Part shown: piece after piece, positions 35,126-46,725 of the stretch
Layout of the letters: each line of letters begins with the position of its first letter
Position numbering within the stretch: position 1 is the stretch's first letter
Source of the DNA: Haliotis asinina
Taxonomy: Eukaryota > Mollusca > Gastropoda > Lepetellida > Haliotidae
Direction: 5' to 3'
Assembly (NCBI RefSeq): GCF_037392515.1
Contig: NC_090290.1
Span: 310,001 to 374,000, forward strand
DNA length: 64,000 bases
Notes under the pieces: model-generated
What the model saw: the letters and a program-made list of their open reading frames with translations, nothing else
Databases searched by the model: none
What the model was told of the DNA's origin: nothing
Position numbers and translations under genes: made by a program

Positions 35126-36000
35126 GGAATCGAGGAGGAGAAAACAATGATGATAAGTAGGTTTGATTATGCATTGATCACAAAGAACATGGAAGATGAT
35201 GAAGAGGAGGGTGAGGATCAGTAGCGGATGTTGAGGGGAGGGGGAAATGTTGAGGTGGAGATTATTGTATTGAGGAAGAGATAATTATGATGATAAGGGG
35301 AGACAATGATTAGATGAGGAAAAGATGAGTAGATAGTGAGAATGAAGATAAGGCAATGGTGATGATGATAAAGACATGAGGCAATGGTGGTGATGATGAT
35401 GATGATGATGATGATAAAGTGATGATGACAATGCGAACAGTGATGTTCGAGTATGCACGCACCTGTTCGATCTTTTGACACACTTTTGGCCGCTTAATAT
35501 CTCCTGACACCCACGCACCGTAACGTATATCGTGGTGGATCTGATTCTGCAGAGGACAGTTGATTGCCGACTCGTTCATTAATTAAGTTCAGGATTGTTA
35601 GAATTTTTAAATCCCTACACGGTGAGTGAGCGAGTAAGAATTATGCGCGCGCGCGCACACACACACAGCTCCCTGACAAAGTACTAGAAGCCCTGGCATT
35701 GAGACCAGACTGATATAATGCAGCGCTCTGTCCCAGCTATGTGACAGCTGGCGGAACATAATAGAGTCTCCATCAGACAATACATGCAGTTATTGCCATC
35801 CTAAAATCAATCTACACTACTCTGAGAGTGATACATGCATCGACCAACCTCATAACCCTGTCTTCTCACAAAACTAGGATTTTGTTGCAAGGATGGGTTG
35901 CTGGTGATGGCCAAATGTAGCCCAGGTCACCACAAGGGTCAAATATATGGCTAAAATATAATCAAAAACGTACCAAGAGATTTGACTGATCTATTTTGAA
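35126..36000. other. Duplicated block A4 with GAT microsatellite and alternating tract
   Basis: Holds a (GAT)n tract at about 35389-35416. A block at 35440-35600 is related to 59530-59690, with TGGTGGATCTGATTC shared. (GC)n(AC)n lies at 35646-35668, at the same relative place as the longer tract of unit B. Similarity to unit B ends near 35995. No gene is supported. Confidence 0.6.
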
Positions 36001-36299
36001 CTGAAATAAAGGATGACAAATGCAGAGATGCAGATAAGGCGCGTATTTTACTTAATATAAATCACATTTACTCAATTACAAATTTGGAAGTAAGAAAAAC
36101 GCACAAGAATCACTTAAAACCCAACAGGTCTACAATACCTTGCGTACCTTACTCAATTAACCAACTTGGCTTGCGTACGAGTCGTCGTGACGCCCAAACT
36201 CTACAACAGCATTAGCAAATGGTATTACCGTTAGACGACGCCTATGAATAGATGTACTGTTATAGCCGTAGCCACTGACCGGAGTTTACTATATTAGTC

Positions 36300-36650
36300 A
36301 CATGACTTCCATGTTGTGTCTTTGAAAATGGCTGAAAACTATTTGGCAATACACACCTCGGTGCGATATGTTCCCATTCACTTTGTATTGGCTTATCCTC
36401 ATATCAACCTCTTATGACGTCATTTGAGGTTGTTTTCAGATATCCCCCTTGGGCGTTATCTTGTCCTCCAAGGGACTTACAATACCAATGTTTACTCGAG
36501 CGAATATGGAAAACCTCGGCTATGCCTCGATTATCCATATTCTCCCTCGTGAAAAAACGACATCGGCAATTCTTGAATATTTCTCGAGACGGAAGTCGAG
36601 AGAAATATTCAAGAATTACCTCTGTCAAAATGACAAAATAAATGAGCAAG
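36300..36650. repeat. Nested inverted repeats
   Basis: A perfect 18-base stem, AATTCTTGAATATTTCTC (36568-36585) with its complement at 36600-36617, encloses a 14-base loop. A smaller dyad, GAATATGGA (36502-36510) and TCCATATTC (36534-36542), lies just before it. It could be a MITE-type or foldback remnant. Confidence 0.6.
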
Positions 36651-36812
36651 TATACTTTTTATTACTTTTTCACCACAACATGAATGACACAGTTCGTAGC
36701 GATAATTGCGCCAGAAGAGGTTGGAGGGAGCACAGTCTCCTATGTTCATGGTTCTATTACATTCATTGTTGTAGCTGATATCAGAATAATGAGGGAAATC
36801 AGTGTTGTGTAC

Positions 36813-36893
36813 CTTCTCAGGCCCAAGGACAGCAGTGAGGGCCTCTATTTCCTGACTTGCGGCGACTATTTCTTCGTCCGTCTCTGTCAACAT
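36813..36893 (-). CDS. Possible first coding exon of an unidentified gene
   Basis: An ATG at 36893 opens 27 codons (MLTETDEEIVAASQEIEALT...) ending at a donor-like AAG|GTACAC. The acidic sequence with EEI..EIEAL is faintly reminiscent of the N-terminus of RWD-type domains; this is weak. Upstream (36894-37130) is relatively CpG-rich, as a promoter could be. The frame also stays open to 36609 without splicing. No downstream exon was found, and the BEL/Pao element and nested palindromes lie nearby. Treat as tentative. Confidence 0.25.
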
Positions 36894-37680
36894 CGTGACT
36901 TCAAATGACACGGCACGTGTTCATGCAGCGTCAAAACACTACAGTTCTGCGTTTGGTCAATCGAAAACTCACAGTATGTTCATGGACGTTCGCGAACATC
37001 CTATGTTTAAAAAGGATAGTCGCGGCGAGGTATCCTCAACCGAACGCACCCCGGGTCCTGCGTTCTGGTCTGTGCACATGCACTTTCCCGTGGGACGATC
37101 TCACTTTATTTGGAGGGGTGTTTGCGAGATTTTGAGACTAACTGAGAGCTTACCGCTTTTTTCGAAACAATATTGTATTTGTTTACATAATTTTAGATTC
37201 ATTTAGGTAACTTAACACAATCCTCCATTTTACCTGCGTGTATTTTAACAAAATAATCCTCCCTTTTCCGCTGCGTGCATGGCAAATAGCAACCTCCCCC
37301 TCGGTTGACACAGAAATGTCATTTCCATATCAACCTCAGGCGAGGTTGCTATTTACTACATATAACAAAAACGCCTTTTAGTCCATTGAGGATCATATTA
37401 TATGTACATATGTAGGAGAGTTATATTCACCCAATAAGGATAAGAAACTCTGTGTAAAAATACTCAATTCTTTAGTGGAAGTACACAAAATGCTAGATAC
37501 TTCTCAAAATATGCAAGTAGGCATACATAAACAAACATATGAGTAAATATCCAATTGCCTGAAAAAGTATCTGCGGCTCTGGTATCAAAACGCACACTAA
37601 TGATATTCGCAGTGGAGTGTCAGTCCACAGTAAAACAACGCATTCATATATGGAACGACAAAGCAAACTAATGCAATAAT
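36894..37680. other. No gene recognised
   Basis: Bases 36900-37130 are richer in CG dinucleotides than their surroundings; the remainder is AT-rich. Confidence 0.45.
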
Positions 37681-38242
37681 TGTAGCCGAGGAACGCACAG
37701 TGGAAGTCTTTATTAAAAAAAAAACAGTCTGAAAAGAAATACACCAAACTAAACGAACTGAAAGGGTCCTAGAACCTATGTGCACGTAAAAGAATAAACT
37801 GGGTGGCTTTAGGTAATATTCCAACCTTGGGCCAAAACTAAATTAAATAATATTTACAGTGAAAACCAACTAAACGAACTGAAGGGTCCCAGAAATTGAT
37901 TCAACAAGAAATGTATTCACAAATACAGTAAATTTCGGGCCCGTTTGAAAATATGTTCAGCTAAGGTTTAAATGTCTTAAAACTAAATTTCTAAATACTA
38001 ACTGTCTAACAATTGGGTTCAAGAAACTATTATTCTCCCAATACTATCGAGGCAAGTTTTCACAAACCTAAGCCCCCAAAACTAAAAACTGAACACGTTT
38101 TTTTTCTTCCATCGCATGTAGAGCACAGAGCACGTGCCTTTTTTTATATGTGTGCCTTTTGGTGAGTTTGGGTGTCACGTTTAATGATATGTACACAAAC
38201 AGTTTCACACATGGATGCATTTTGGAGAAACCCTTCTGAACA
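37681..38242 (-). repeat. BEL/Pao 3' LTR
   Basis: About 562 bases from TGTTCAGAAGG to ..GGCTACA. The first 130 or so match the 5' LTR remnant at 41486-41608. The outer boundary depends on a short 5-base target duplication and is less certain than the inner one. Confidence 0.55.
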
Positions 38243-38319
38243 TTTCCCCCCTCCATGATAACAAACTGTTTATCGTGGGAAAACTATTTACATTTCAGAC
38301 TATTTGCAGCAAAAGAATG

Positions 38320-41300
38320 TTCAGGATTCTTTATTCACCATTCCATTCTAATGGACAGATTTTGGTGATTGGTCTGGTGAACTTCGTCTTTCCCACCTGG
38401 ACATCCACCACTGACGTGACCATCTGTACCAGGATGAATGCCAACAATCCTTCCAAGTGGCCAACACCCTCGCTGAATTTCAGGCGACACTACAATTGCA
38501 ACATCACCTACCTGATAATCTCGACTGGACTCGCACCATTTTCTGCGCAGATTTAATGTTGGCAATCACTCACGTATCCATCTTCTCCAGAAGTGTCTGA
38601 GAAGTTCTTGAATGCGGCGCCAGCGTTTCTTTGACCTGTATGGAGAACAATCAATGTCAGGAGCCAAACTTCCTCCAAGCATCCCATGAAGGAAATGACT
38701 TGGCGTGAGGGGAATATTGTCATCTGGATGAGAGCTCTTGTAAGTCAGAGGTCTTGAATTCAGAAGATCCTCTGCACCAATAAATGCAGTCATTAGCTCC
38801 TCATCTGAAAGGTCTCCTTTTGCTAGAATTCCACATATGGCTCGTTTTGCTAATTTGATAAGAGATTCGTATACTCCACCAAAATGGGGAGCTGAAGGTG
38901 GATTGAACCTCTAAATGATACCTTTGTTAGCCAAGGAACCTTTCACCTTATCAAAGTCTAGATTGCATTGAACTAATTCTTTTAGTTCTTTTGAAGCTTT
39001 AACAAAGTTGGTGCCGTTGTCAGACAGTACTTCTTTAGGTATTCCGACTTGTCATTCGGAAGAATGCATTGAGAAAAGAATCAGCATCTAAGCCGGAAGC
39101 AATTTCTAGGTGCACTGCCCTTGTAGTGAGGCAAGTAAATAAACACAAATATCTCTTTGTACGACGTTTGCCTCTCCCTTGAATGGTAGTGAAGGGACCA
39201 GCAAAGTCAACAGCTACTTGTTCAAAAGCTTTGAACGATCTTACTCGAACCTTGGGAAGGTTTGCCATTATCTGAATAGACGGCTTAGTTTTCCTACGTT
39301 TACACCAGGCACACTGACGTTCCTACTCGTGGATCTCCTCACGAGCAGATATTATCCAAGATCGAGATGATAAAGCTGCCAAAGTGCCACTGGTGCCGAA
39401 ATGACAATTCTTTTCATGGAGGTGTTTGGCAATCAACTTTGTTGTCCAGTGTCTCCTTGGAAGGATGATTGGACATCGTGATTCATAAGGCATGACATCA
39501 GAAAACTGCAGTCTCCCACCTGATCTAATCAGACCATTTTCATCAAGAAATGGTTTGAAACTGAGTAACTTGCTTTTTGTTGACACAGACCTTCCCTTTG
39601 ACAAGGCTGCATATTCATCAGGAAATGATTGTTTCTGACAATCTAGCAAAACTAGAGTCTCTGCATCCTGTAATTCCTCAACGTCTAATTCTCCAAATGT
39701 TCTTTTCGAGCTGGTTAAACGAACATTGTTGAGGAATCTACATGTCCAAGCCATTACACGATAAAGTCTCTTCCAGTCTGAAAAATTGGAAGAGTCTAAT
39801 CTCCAACATGATCTGTCAATCTCTGTCAAGAATGTATCAGGGACAAGAAACTGGGTAGTTTGCATTCAGACGTTTCATTGTTGTGAAACCGCACTGGTTG
39901 TTCAGGCCATTCATCTTCACGATGACTAATGAAATCTGGTCCATTTTGCCAAAGTTTGTTGTTCAAAAATTCAAGTGTTGAACCTCTAGAGAGAACATCT
40001 GCCGGGTGGATACCTGTTGGAATATATTTCCATTGGGAAGGCATTGTGTTTTCATGAATAAAACCAACCCGATTAGCAACAAATTGCTTAAAGCATCTGC
40101 TTTGATTTCTTATCCAGCTCAGGACGTTTTGACTATCTGACCAGAAGATCATAGATGACAGCTTACATTTCAATGCATCAGCCACTGCCAAAGCCAACTG
40201 AATACCAAGAATAGCTGCAAGTAGTTCCATTCGTGGTGTGCTGAGAGCTTTTAAAGGTGCTGCTCGACTTTTTGAAGCAACAAGATGACCACAAATGTTT
40301 TTCGCTTTGGCATCAACACTGTATACCACAGCGCAATATGCTTTCTCTGAGGCATCGACAAAATCATGGAATTTTACATCATCGATATTGTTGCTTGTCA
40401 AGATGCACCTTTTGAATGATAAAGATGCCAAGGCTTTCATTTCTTCATACCACCGACAACATCTGCTGTCAATGTCTTGGCCAATGCTTTGATCCCAATC
40501 TACACCCAGTAGCCACATATCTTGCAAGAGCATTTTTGCTCTGACAGTAAAAGGAGCAAGAAGGCCTAAAGGGTCAAACAGTCGAGCTGTTTCTCTAAGG
40601 AAACTTCTCTTTGTAAAAGATTGTACTTCTGTAGTGTTACTTTGTGCAAATCTGAAAAGATCTCGTTCAGGATCCGAAATAAGACCAAGTGTCTTGAGTT
40701 GAGGCAGCTTGGACATGCAAATGTTGACTTCTTTGAGCCTATCTTCAATAGGAATGTTTTCCATGACAATTGGATACCCACTTCCTTTCGTGCATGCCTG
40801 CCAAATTCCAAAGTTCCATGAGACAGTTTGACCGCTTTACTATCTGTCTCAACTGAATCTAAACTATCATCCATGTACGTTGAGGCAGTAACAGTCTCCG
40901 TTGCAAGGGGGAACTCAGTAACATGTCTCTGTGTTACATATTGAGCTAAGAATGGTGAACAGTTCATTCCGAAAATGACCCTAGGAAACTCGTATACATC
41001 CGGGGGTCCACTTTTATCTTTTCGCCAAAGAAACCTACAGAATTTTAGATCTTCTTCCGAAATTTCAATCTGCACATACATTTCGGCAAAGTCACAGACA
41101 CTGCACGTTTACTAAATCTGAGCAAAACGGCGAACAAATCGTTTTGAAGTTTGGGCCCAGCATGTATAACATCATTCAATGAAACACCTTTGTCTTTTGC
41201 AGAAGCATCAAAGACTATTCTGACTTTTGTTGTTTCCCTTTCAAGCTTTACAACAGGGAAATGAGGTAAATACCATTGTGTTTCAGCTTTCTCTTTTTCA

Positions 41301-41485
41301 GACACCTTCCTGATGTACCCTTTAGCTTCTTCATACTGCTCTATCACATCTGAATATGTCTCTGCAATAGCCTCATCTTTATTCAACTTCTCGGTGTGAA
41401 TCAAGCGGTTCTGAGCCTTGTCATAATTGTTATGAAGAGTGCCAACATTGTCACGCCATGGTATACTCACCTGATAACTTTCCAT
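38320..41485 (-). pseudogene. BEL/Pao pol polyprotein remnant (RT, RNase H, integrase)
   Basis: Read 5' to 3' on the minus strand. RT at 40566-41480 has PHFPVVKLERETTKVRIVFDAS, then STYMDDSLDS with the DD pair. The Pao-type RT tail and RNase H at 39826-40764 have FDPLGLLAPFT, TPRMELLAA and WSDSQNVLSWI. The integrase zinc-binding region at 39323-39865 has an H..H pattern (HLHEKNCHFG). The integrase core is at 38790-39268 (VDFAGPF; SDNGTNF in rc near 39020). The C-terminal DUF5641-like region lies at 38335-38793, with PLTPSHFLHG and YQVGDVAIV..RGCWPLGRIV..PGTDG. Multiple frameshifts and stops break it. Such a polyprotein would copy and integrate the element; this copy cannot. Confidence 0.85.
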
Positions 41486-41608
41486 CGCATGTAGAGCACG
41501 TGCCTTTTGTGATATGTGTGCCTTTTGGTGAGTTTGGGTGTCACGTTTAATGATATGTACACGAACAGCTTCACACATGGATGCATTTTGGAGAAACCCT
41601 TCTGAACA
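41486..41608 (-). repeat. BEL/Pao 5' LTR remnant
   Basis: The first 123 or so bases of the LTR, TGTTCAGAAGG to CATGCGATGG, nearly identical to the start of the 3' LTR apart from a short indel near GAGCACGTGCC. Confidence 0.7.
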
Positions 41609-41625
41609 ATAATATTGTGATTCCA

Positions 41626-41784
41626 GTGAGTATGGGTTTACGCCGCTTATAGCAGTATTCCAGCAACACCACGACTTGGGACACCAGAAATGGGCTCCAC
41701 ACGTTGTAGCCATGTGGGGCTCGAACGCGTGACGAGCGAACGCGTGACGAGCGAACGCTTTCCCCACTAGGCTATTCCACCGCC
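41626..41784 (-). mobile_element. SINE with tRNA-like head
   Basis: On the minus strand it starts GGCGGTGGAATAGCCTAGTG. TAGCCTAGTGG fits the Pol III A box (TRGYNNARNNG), and CGTTCGAGCCC approximates the B box. A 15-base unit with CGTTCGCTCGTCACG is doubled inside the head. The 3' end is GCTATAAGCGGCGTAAACCC followed by ATACTCAC. It sits immediately beside the BEL/Pao 5' LTR. Confidence 0.75.
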
Positions 41785-42121
41785 ATTTTTTCGAATGGAA
41801 ACTTTGAGGTAAATTCATAGTTACCATTGGTATTGCTGACTTTGTCTGTTGGCGATCAGCAGAGTGTGGGTTCGAATCCAGGAATGGAATCAACCTAACA
41901 AATGTGCTAGAATCGGTATTTTACTAAGAGAGTGTAATTCCCAAATATAACGTGTCTATATGCGTAAAATGATTCGGTTTTCCTATATCACCCCAGATCA
42001 ACTCATGGGTTACGTAAGTCAGCATAATGCTGATGTAATGTCATCGCCAGCTGTTGGAATAGATGTCTCCCGTAAAACATATCAAGGATGAGAGCGAGGC
42101 CGACGACAGGACCAAATGGAC
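41785..42121. other. No gene recognised
   Basis: Unique sequence between two SINEs. Confidence 0.5.
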
Positions 42122-42364
42122 TGAGTGAGTTTAGTTTTACGCCGCGCTCAGCAATATTCCAGCTGTATGGCTTTGGTCTGGACCAGACCATCCAGTTATC
42201 AACAGCATGAACATGAATCTGCGTAATTGGAAACCGATGACATGAGTCAACCACGTCAGCGAGTCTGACCACCTGATCCCGATTAACTCTTACGACAAGC
42301 ATTGTCGCCTTTTAGGGCACGGATGGCTTGCTGAAGGCCAGTTCTATCCCGGATCTTCACGGGT
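42122..42364 (-). mobile_element. SINE of the second (abalone-type) family, near full length
   Basis: On the minus strand it begins CCCGTGAAGATCCGGGATAG, continues with GCTTGTCGTAAGAG, a GGTGGTCAGACTCGCTGACG segment and GTCTGGTCCAGAC, and ends AATATTGCTGAGCGCGGCGT then AAAACTAAACTCACTCAG. The 3' end resembles the LINE 3' end; the 5' head resembles part of the LINE copy 2 leader. Confidence 0.8.
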
Positions 42365-42700
42365 TTACCAAATAGACATGATGATTGTTTATTTAGGGAT
42401 TCTGTGTTCAGTTGACATAACTATCCAGTTTTCAATCACGCATTCTTCAAAGCTGCATTGCATCGACAATAACGCCAATGGTTGTCACATGCAATGCTTG
42501 TACTGCCACTTTTGTATTCCACCACAGCAAGTGGCTCTGCCGTCTGTTTCTTCATTTTGTTATAAGAAGACACTGGTAGGACAAGAATCCAATATTATGT
42601 TATTTTTTTTCAACATCAATCATTTCACAATATGTCATACCCAGAACAATACACCTCATAACATGTATTCAATGACCTTTCAGATTCCAAAAAGATTTAA
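42365..42700. other. No gene recognised
   Basis: AT-rich; no supported ORF. Confidence 0.5.
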
Positions 42701-42746
42701 AGTATAGTTTGGTTTAAGACATATTTGCTCAGGATAGCAAAGAATA

Positions 42747-44707
42747 TCAGTTGCCCCGCACCAGTCTGTAGTAAATGGCCAATCTGCCCCTATAAATACC
42801 ATATGAAATACAGTGAAAGATCACAGCCACGCAGCTTGTGAAAAAAATCATTCCAAACGGTAATGCAGGGTGGTTCCAGTCCAATACCTTTTCATACAAC
42901 ACGTGCTTGGTGTCTGCCATCCAGTAAAAAATACTGAAGAGATAATACACAAGCCCGAACACTACAGGAAAGGGAAAATGAAGTAGACGTACTGGGGTTG
43001 CAGAAACCATTTGATCAATAAGGACGACAACTGAATTAATAGCATGCACGAACAACTCCCGAGGAAGAAACGCATCGTCCGGTGTGGCCACGGTGGCATA
43101 CCACATGCATGTAACAATAGGGCACATTGCGTTACAAACGCCATACATAATCCACAGGATTATCAGATGCAGCGGTACATCGTCGCTCTGTTGTTGGCTG
43201 GGAACAACTGGCCGAGTTTCGTCTGCCGGTGTCTCCAACTGTTTCTGGAAGGGGCGATGGTGTTCTTCACGAAGTGATAGGCTGAAGCAGGTGTGGCACG
43301 TGCTAGTCCTGACGTGGTGCAGCACGACGACGGCGTGGACGACATGGTACGTCGTTAGAAGTGTGTACGTCCAGCTTGTGAAGTAGGCTGGCCATGGGAT
43401 GTCCGATTGGAATGTCAGAAAGTTGTACAGTAATGTGGATATCAGATAGGCAGACATGAGAATCTTGTAGATGACTATAAGTATTGGAGGTACACGCCAC
43501 TGGAACGAGAAACATTAAACAATAGCTTATGTTCACTCAGACTGATGTTGTTAAATCATAATCGGATGTTTGTACGTATCTCTTACGTAATGTATACCTT
43601 CAAGTTAATATTAATTGCTGTGAATACTGGTGAATATCTGACTTTGTAGAATGTTGGCATTTGTTTCTGCTTTGGCAGATGGCGTCATCAGTGATATATA
43701 AATGTTATCACTCGAATGTGTTTTCGAATGGTTAATATCCTGCATTAGGAATAATGATTGCATTTATCATGTGATTTAAAATCCCACAAATCACGACACT
43801 AAACTTCGTAGAATGTCAGTCACGTCACAAATACGTGACGTCATTAGCCCCCTGACATAATTTTCTCCTGATCACTCCAGTGACTGCTTTAGATCGTCTG
43901 CTTCCTAAAACGCATCTTAACCTACGTTTGAAAACTCGCGCGGATATTCTGAAACCTTCAACTAACATCGTGAACTGTTAATGTTTGCGTGATACTGTGC
44001 ACCTGGATTCCTGTGCTATTCTCTCGCTAACCCTGACAGCCAGTCATGGAACTGACTTTGGTATGTTCGTATGCGTATGAATTTCACATCTTCACTTTGA
44101 AATCTACTTCACTTTGAAATCTATTATAACAAGCATGGATTTTCTGGGGTCAAAGCACTGACATGACCGTAACGACGGCTGTTAATCCGAACACGACCGT
44201 CGGCCCTTGAGAATCGAAGTCGTCCCGAGAATTTCCATATGATCTCTCTATTTTGCATTCATATTATGAACCCAACGGATACCGAAACTATAAGTTAGCG
44301 TTGCATGCCGAGATCACTGTCCAGTGTATGGTATATTGATTTTTTCATTTACAAGGTATTTTCGTTTGTTAAACACTGGTGGAATCTTTGCAAGACCCCA
44401 TGCCAGTGCACTTGTAACAAAGATGAAGATGTGGCCTGAACGTAATCATTAATCGGATGCCTAGACGTTTTTCATATTATGCATTCGTTCAAGATTTGGT
44501 GAATTAATGCACTGCTTTTGTGGTGCCTGTCACTCATACGAAAGTACACATAAACATCTTTAACTAAATGTGGAAAGGTTTTGTCTCATATATCAACATG
44601 AATTGTTGTGTACACACCTGCCACACGTAGAACTTTGCCCCGGAAGCACCACTGAAACCAAAGTTCTTCCACTGAAGCTCGGACGTGAGGCTTTCCCGGT
44701 AGCTCAT
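42747..44707 (-). CDS. Rolling-stone-like multi-pass membrane protein, copy 2 (two exons)
   Basis: Exon 1 is 44618-44707 (30 codons, MSYRESLTSELQWKNFGFSG.. to VWQ), with donor CAG|GTGTGT. Exon 2 is 42747-43499, with acceptor TTCTCGTTCCAG before TGG; phase 0. The intron is 1118 bases against 283 in copy 1. The product of 280 residues has about six membrane segments: ILIVIYKILM.., TTYHVVHAVVVLHHV, LHLIILWIMYGV.., INSVVVLIDQMV, FPVVFGLVYYLFSIFYWM and MIFFTSCVAVIFHC. It carries the family core PVRLLHFPFP and VLDWNHPALPFG. A polar loop (about residues 95-130) is the least conserved part between copies. No frame breaks are seen. The 42-bp array with many CACGTG motifs begins about 420 bases upstream of the ATG. 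Confidence 0.85.
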
Positions 44708-44709
44708 GC

Positions 44710-45125
44710 TTCTGGCTAATCTGGAGGAACATCAGGCCAGAGTGTAATAACTAGACTGACAACAGCACAAACAGTGAGTGAGTATAGTTTTGAGCCGATT
44801 TGAAATATATTAAACAAATACTACTGACAACTGAAATTGGCTTCACACATTTTACCAATATCGAGAACAGAAAACGTCTTCGGTTTGACAGACGAACTTG
44901 ATATGATTTGCAAAGATACTTTGACTGCTATGAAACTAGGAAGTTGCATCGTTGAAATGTTGGCGAGGCAGTGTTTATGTTAAGCATTTTTAGCATGTAT
45001 GCAGGAAGGGCTGTGACACAAATGATTGCTCCCGTCAGAAGCAATGACCCTTTGACCTGTATAAGACACACATATTCAACATAATTCTACATATGAAGAA
45101 CCGCCGCGCACGCATGGCAGATATG
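44710..45125. promoter_or_regulatory. Upstream region of Rolling-stone copy 2
   Basis: Non-coding, with one copy of the CTGGAGGAACATCA word and diverged similarity to 24480-24740. It presumably contains leader and promoter sequence; no TATA box is obvious to me. Confidence 0.4.
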
Positions 45126-46725
45126 AGTCCACGTATGGGAGAATGTGAATCGCGAACCCATAAGTCCACGTGTACACAAGGTGAATGTATATCATGAACC
45201 CATAAGTCCACGTGTACACAAGGTGAATGTATATCATGAACCCATAAGTCCACGTGTACACAAGGTGAATGTATATCATGAACCCATAAGTCCACGTGTA
45301 CACGAGTTGAATGTATATCATGAACCCATAAGTCCACGTGTACACAAGGTGAATGTATATCATGAACCCATAAGTCCACGTGTACACAAGGTGAATGTAT
45401 ATCATGAACCCATAAGTCCACGTGTACACAAGGTGAATGTATATCATGAACCCATAAGTCCACGTGTACACAAGGTGAATGTATATCATGAACCCATAAG
45501 TCCACGTGTACACAAGGTGAATGTATATCATGAACCCATAAGTCCACGTGTACACAAGGTGAATGTATATCATGAACCCATAAGTCCACGTGTACACGAG
45601 TTGAATGTATATCATGAACCCATAAGTCCACGTGTACACAAGTTGAATGTATATCATGAACCCATAAGTCCACGTGTACACGAGTTGAATGTATATCATG
45701 AACCCATAAGTCCACGTGTACACGAGTTGAATGTATATCATGAACCCATAAGTCCACGTGTACACCAGTTGAATGTATATCATGAACCCATAAGTCCACG
45801 TGTACACCAGGTGAATGTATATCATGAACCCATAAGTCCACGTGTACACAAGGTGAATGTATATCATGAACCCATAAGTCCACGTGTACACAAGGTGAAT
45901 GTATATCATGAACCCATAAGTCCACGTGTACACAAGGTGAATGTATATCATGAACCCATAAGTCCACGTGTACACGAGTTGAATGTATATCATGAACCCA
46001 TAAGTCCACGTGTACACGAGTTGAATGTATATCATGAACCCATAAGTCCACGTGTACACAAGGTGAATGTATATCATGAACCCATAAGTCCACGTGTACA
46101 CGAGTTGAATGTATATCATGAACCCATAAGTCCACGTGTACACAAGGTGAATGTATATCATGAACCCATAAGTCCACGTGTACACAAGGTGAATGTATAT
46201 CATGAACCCATAAGTCCACGTGTACACGAGTTGAATGTATATCATGAACCCATAAGTCCACGTGTACACAAGGTGAATGTATATCATGAACCCATAAGTC
46301 CACGTGTACACAAGGTGAATGTATATCATGAACCCATAAGTCCACGTGTACACGAGTTGAATGTATATCATGAACCCATAAGTCCACGTGTAAACGAGTT
46401 GAATGTATATCATGAACCCATAAGTCCACGTGTACACAAGGTGAATGTATATCATGAACCCATAAGTCCACGTGTACACGAGTTGAATGTATATCATGAA
46501 CCCATACGTCCACGTGTACACAAGGTGAATGTATATCATGAACCCATAAGTCCACGTGTACACAAGGTGAATGTATATCATGAACCCATAAGTCCACGTG
46601 TACACAAGGTGAATGTATATCATGAACCCATAAGTCCACGTGTACCTTAGGTGAATGTGAATCGCGAACCCATGAGTCCACATGTACACTAGGAAAATAT
46701 GAATGAAGAACCGATGAGTCCACAT
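45126..46725. repeat. 42-bp minisatellite, about 37 copies, each with CACGTG
   Basis: The unit reads CATGAACCCATAAGTCCACG then TGTACACAAGGTGAATGTAT and so on, period 42. The commonest variants are ACACAAGGTG and ACACGAGTTG. Outer units are diverged (for example CACATGTACAC near 46680). Because 42 is a multiple of three, long frames stay open on both strands; they show no codon bias and are not treated as genes. Confidence 0.95.

Larger units (their letters stand above)
22905..35995. repeat. Segmental duplication, unit A
   Basis: Matches unit B (42700-59960) in order and orientation at several separated blocks: both exons of the Rolling-stone-like gene and its intron edges; 24480-24740 with 44790-45010; 31081-31860 with 57800-58480; 33990-34200 with 58880-59080; 35440-35600 with 59530-59690; and the closing AAGAGATTTGACTGAT block (35980) with 59935. 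Intervening sequence differs by insertions of transposons and satellites. Confidence 0.75.
37681..41608 (-). mobile_element. BEL/Pao LTR retrotransposon, gag-less and decayed
   Basis: Minus-strand pol flanked by related sequences in direct orientation. The 3' LTR starts with TGTTCAGAAGG at 38242, directly after a polypurine tract GGAGGGGGGAAA (38243-38254). Its far end is placed at 37681, where AATAAT|TGTAGCC gives a TG..CA-type end and a 5-base ATAAT matching ATAAT at 41609-41613. The 5' LTR survives only as about 123 bases (41486-41608), joined directly to pol, so the rest of that LTR and the gag and protease region are gone. Confidence 0.7.

Noticed and set aside
36609-36911. Unspliced 100-codon minus-strand frame
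   Set aside because: It runs into the inverted repeats and starts only at a GTG. A short spliced exon from the ATG at 36893 is the more cautious reading.
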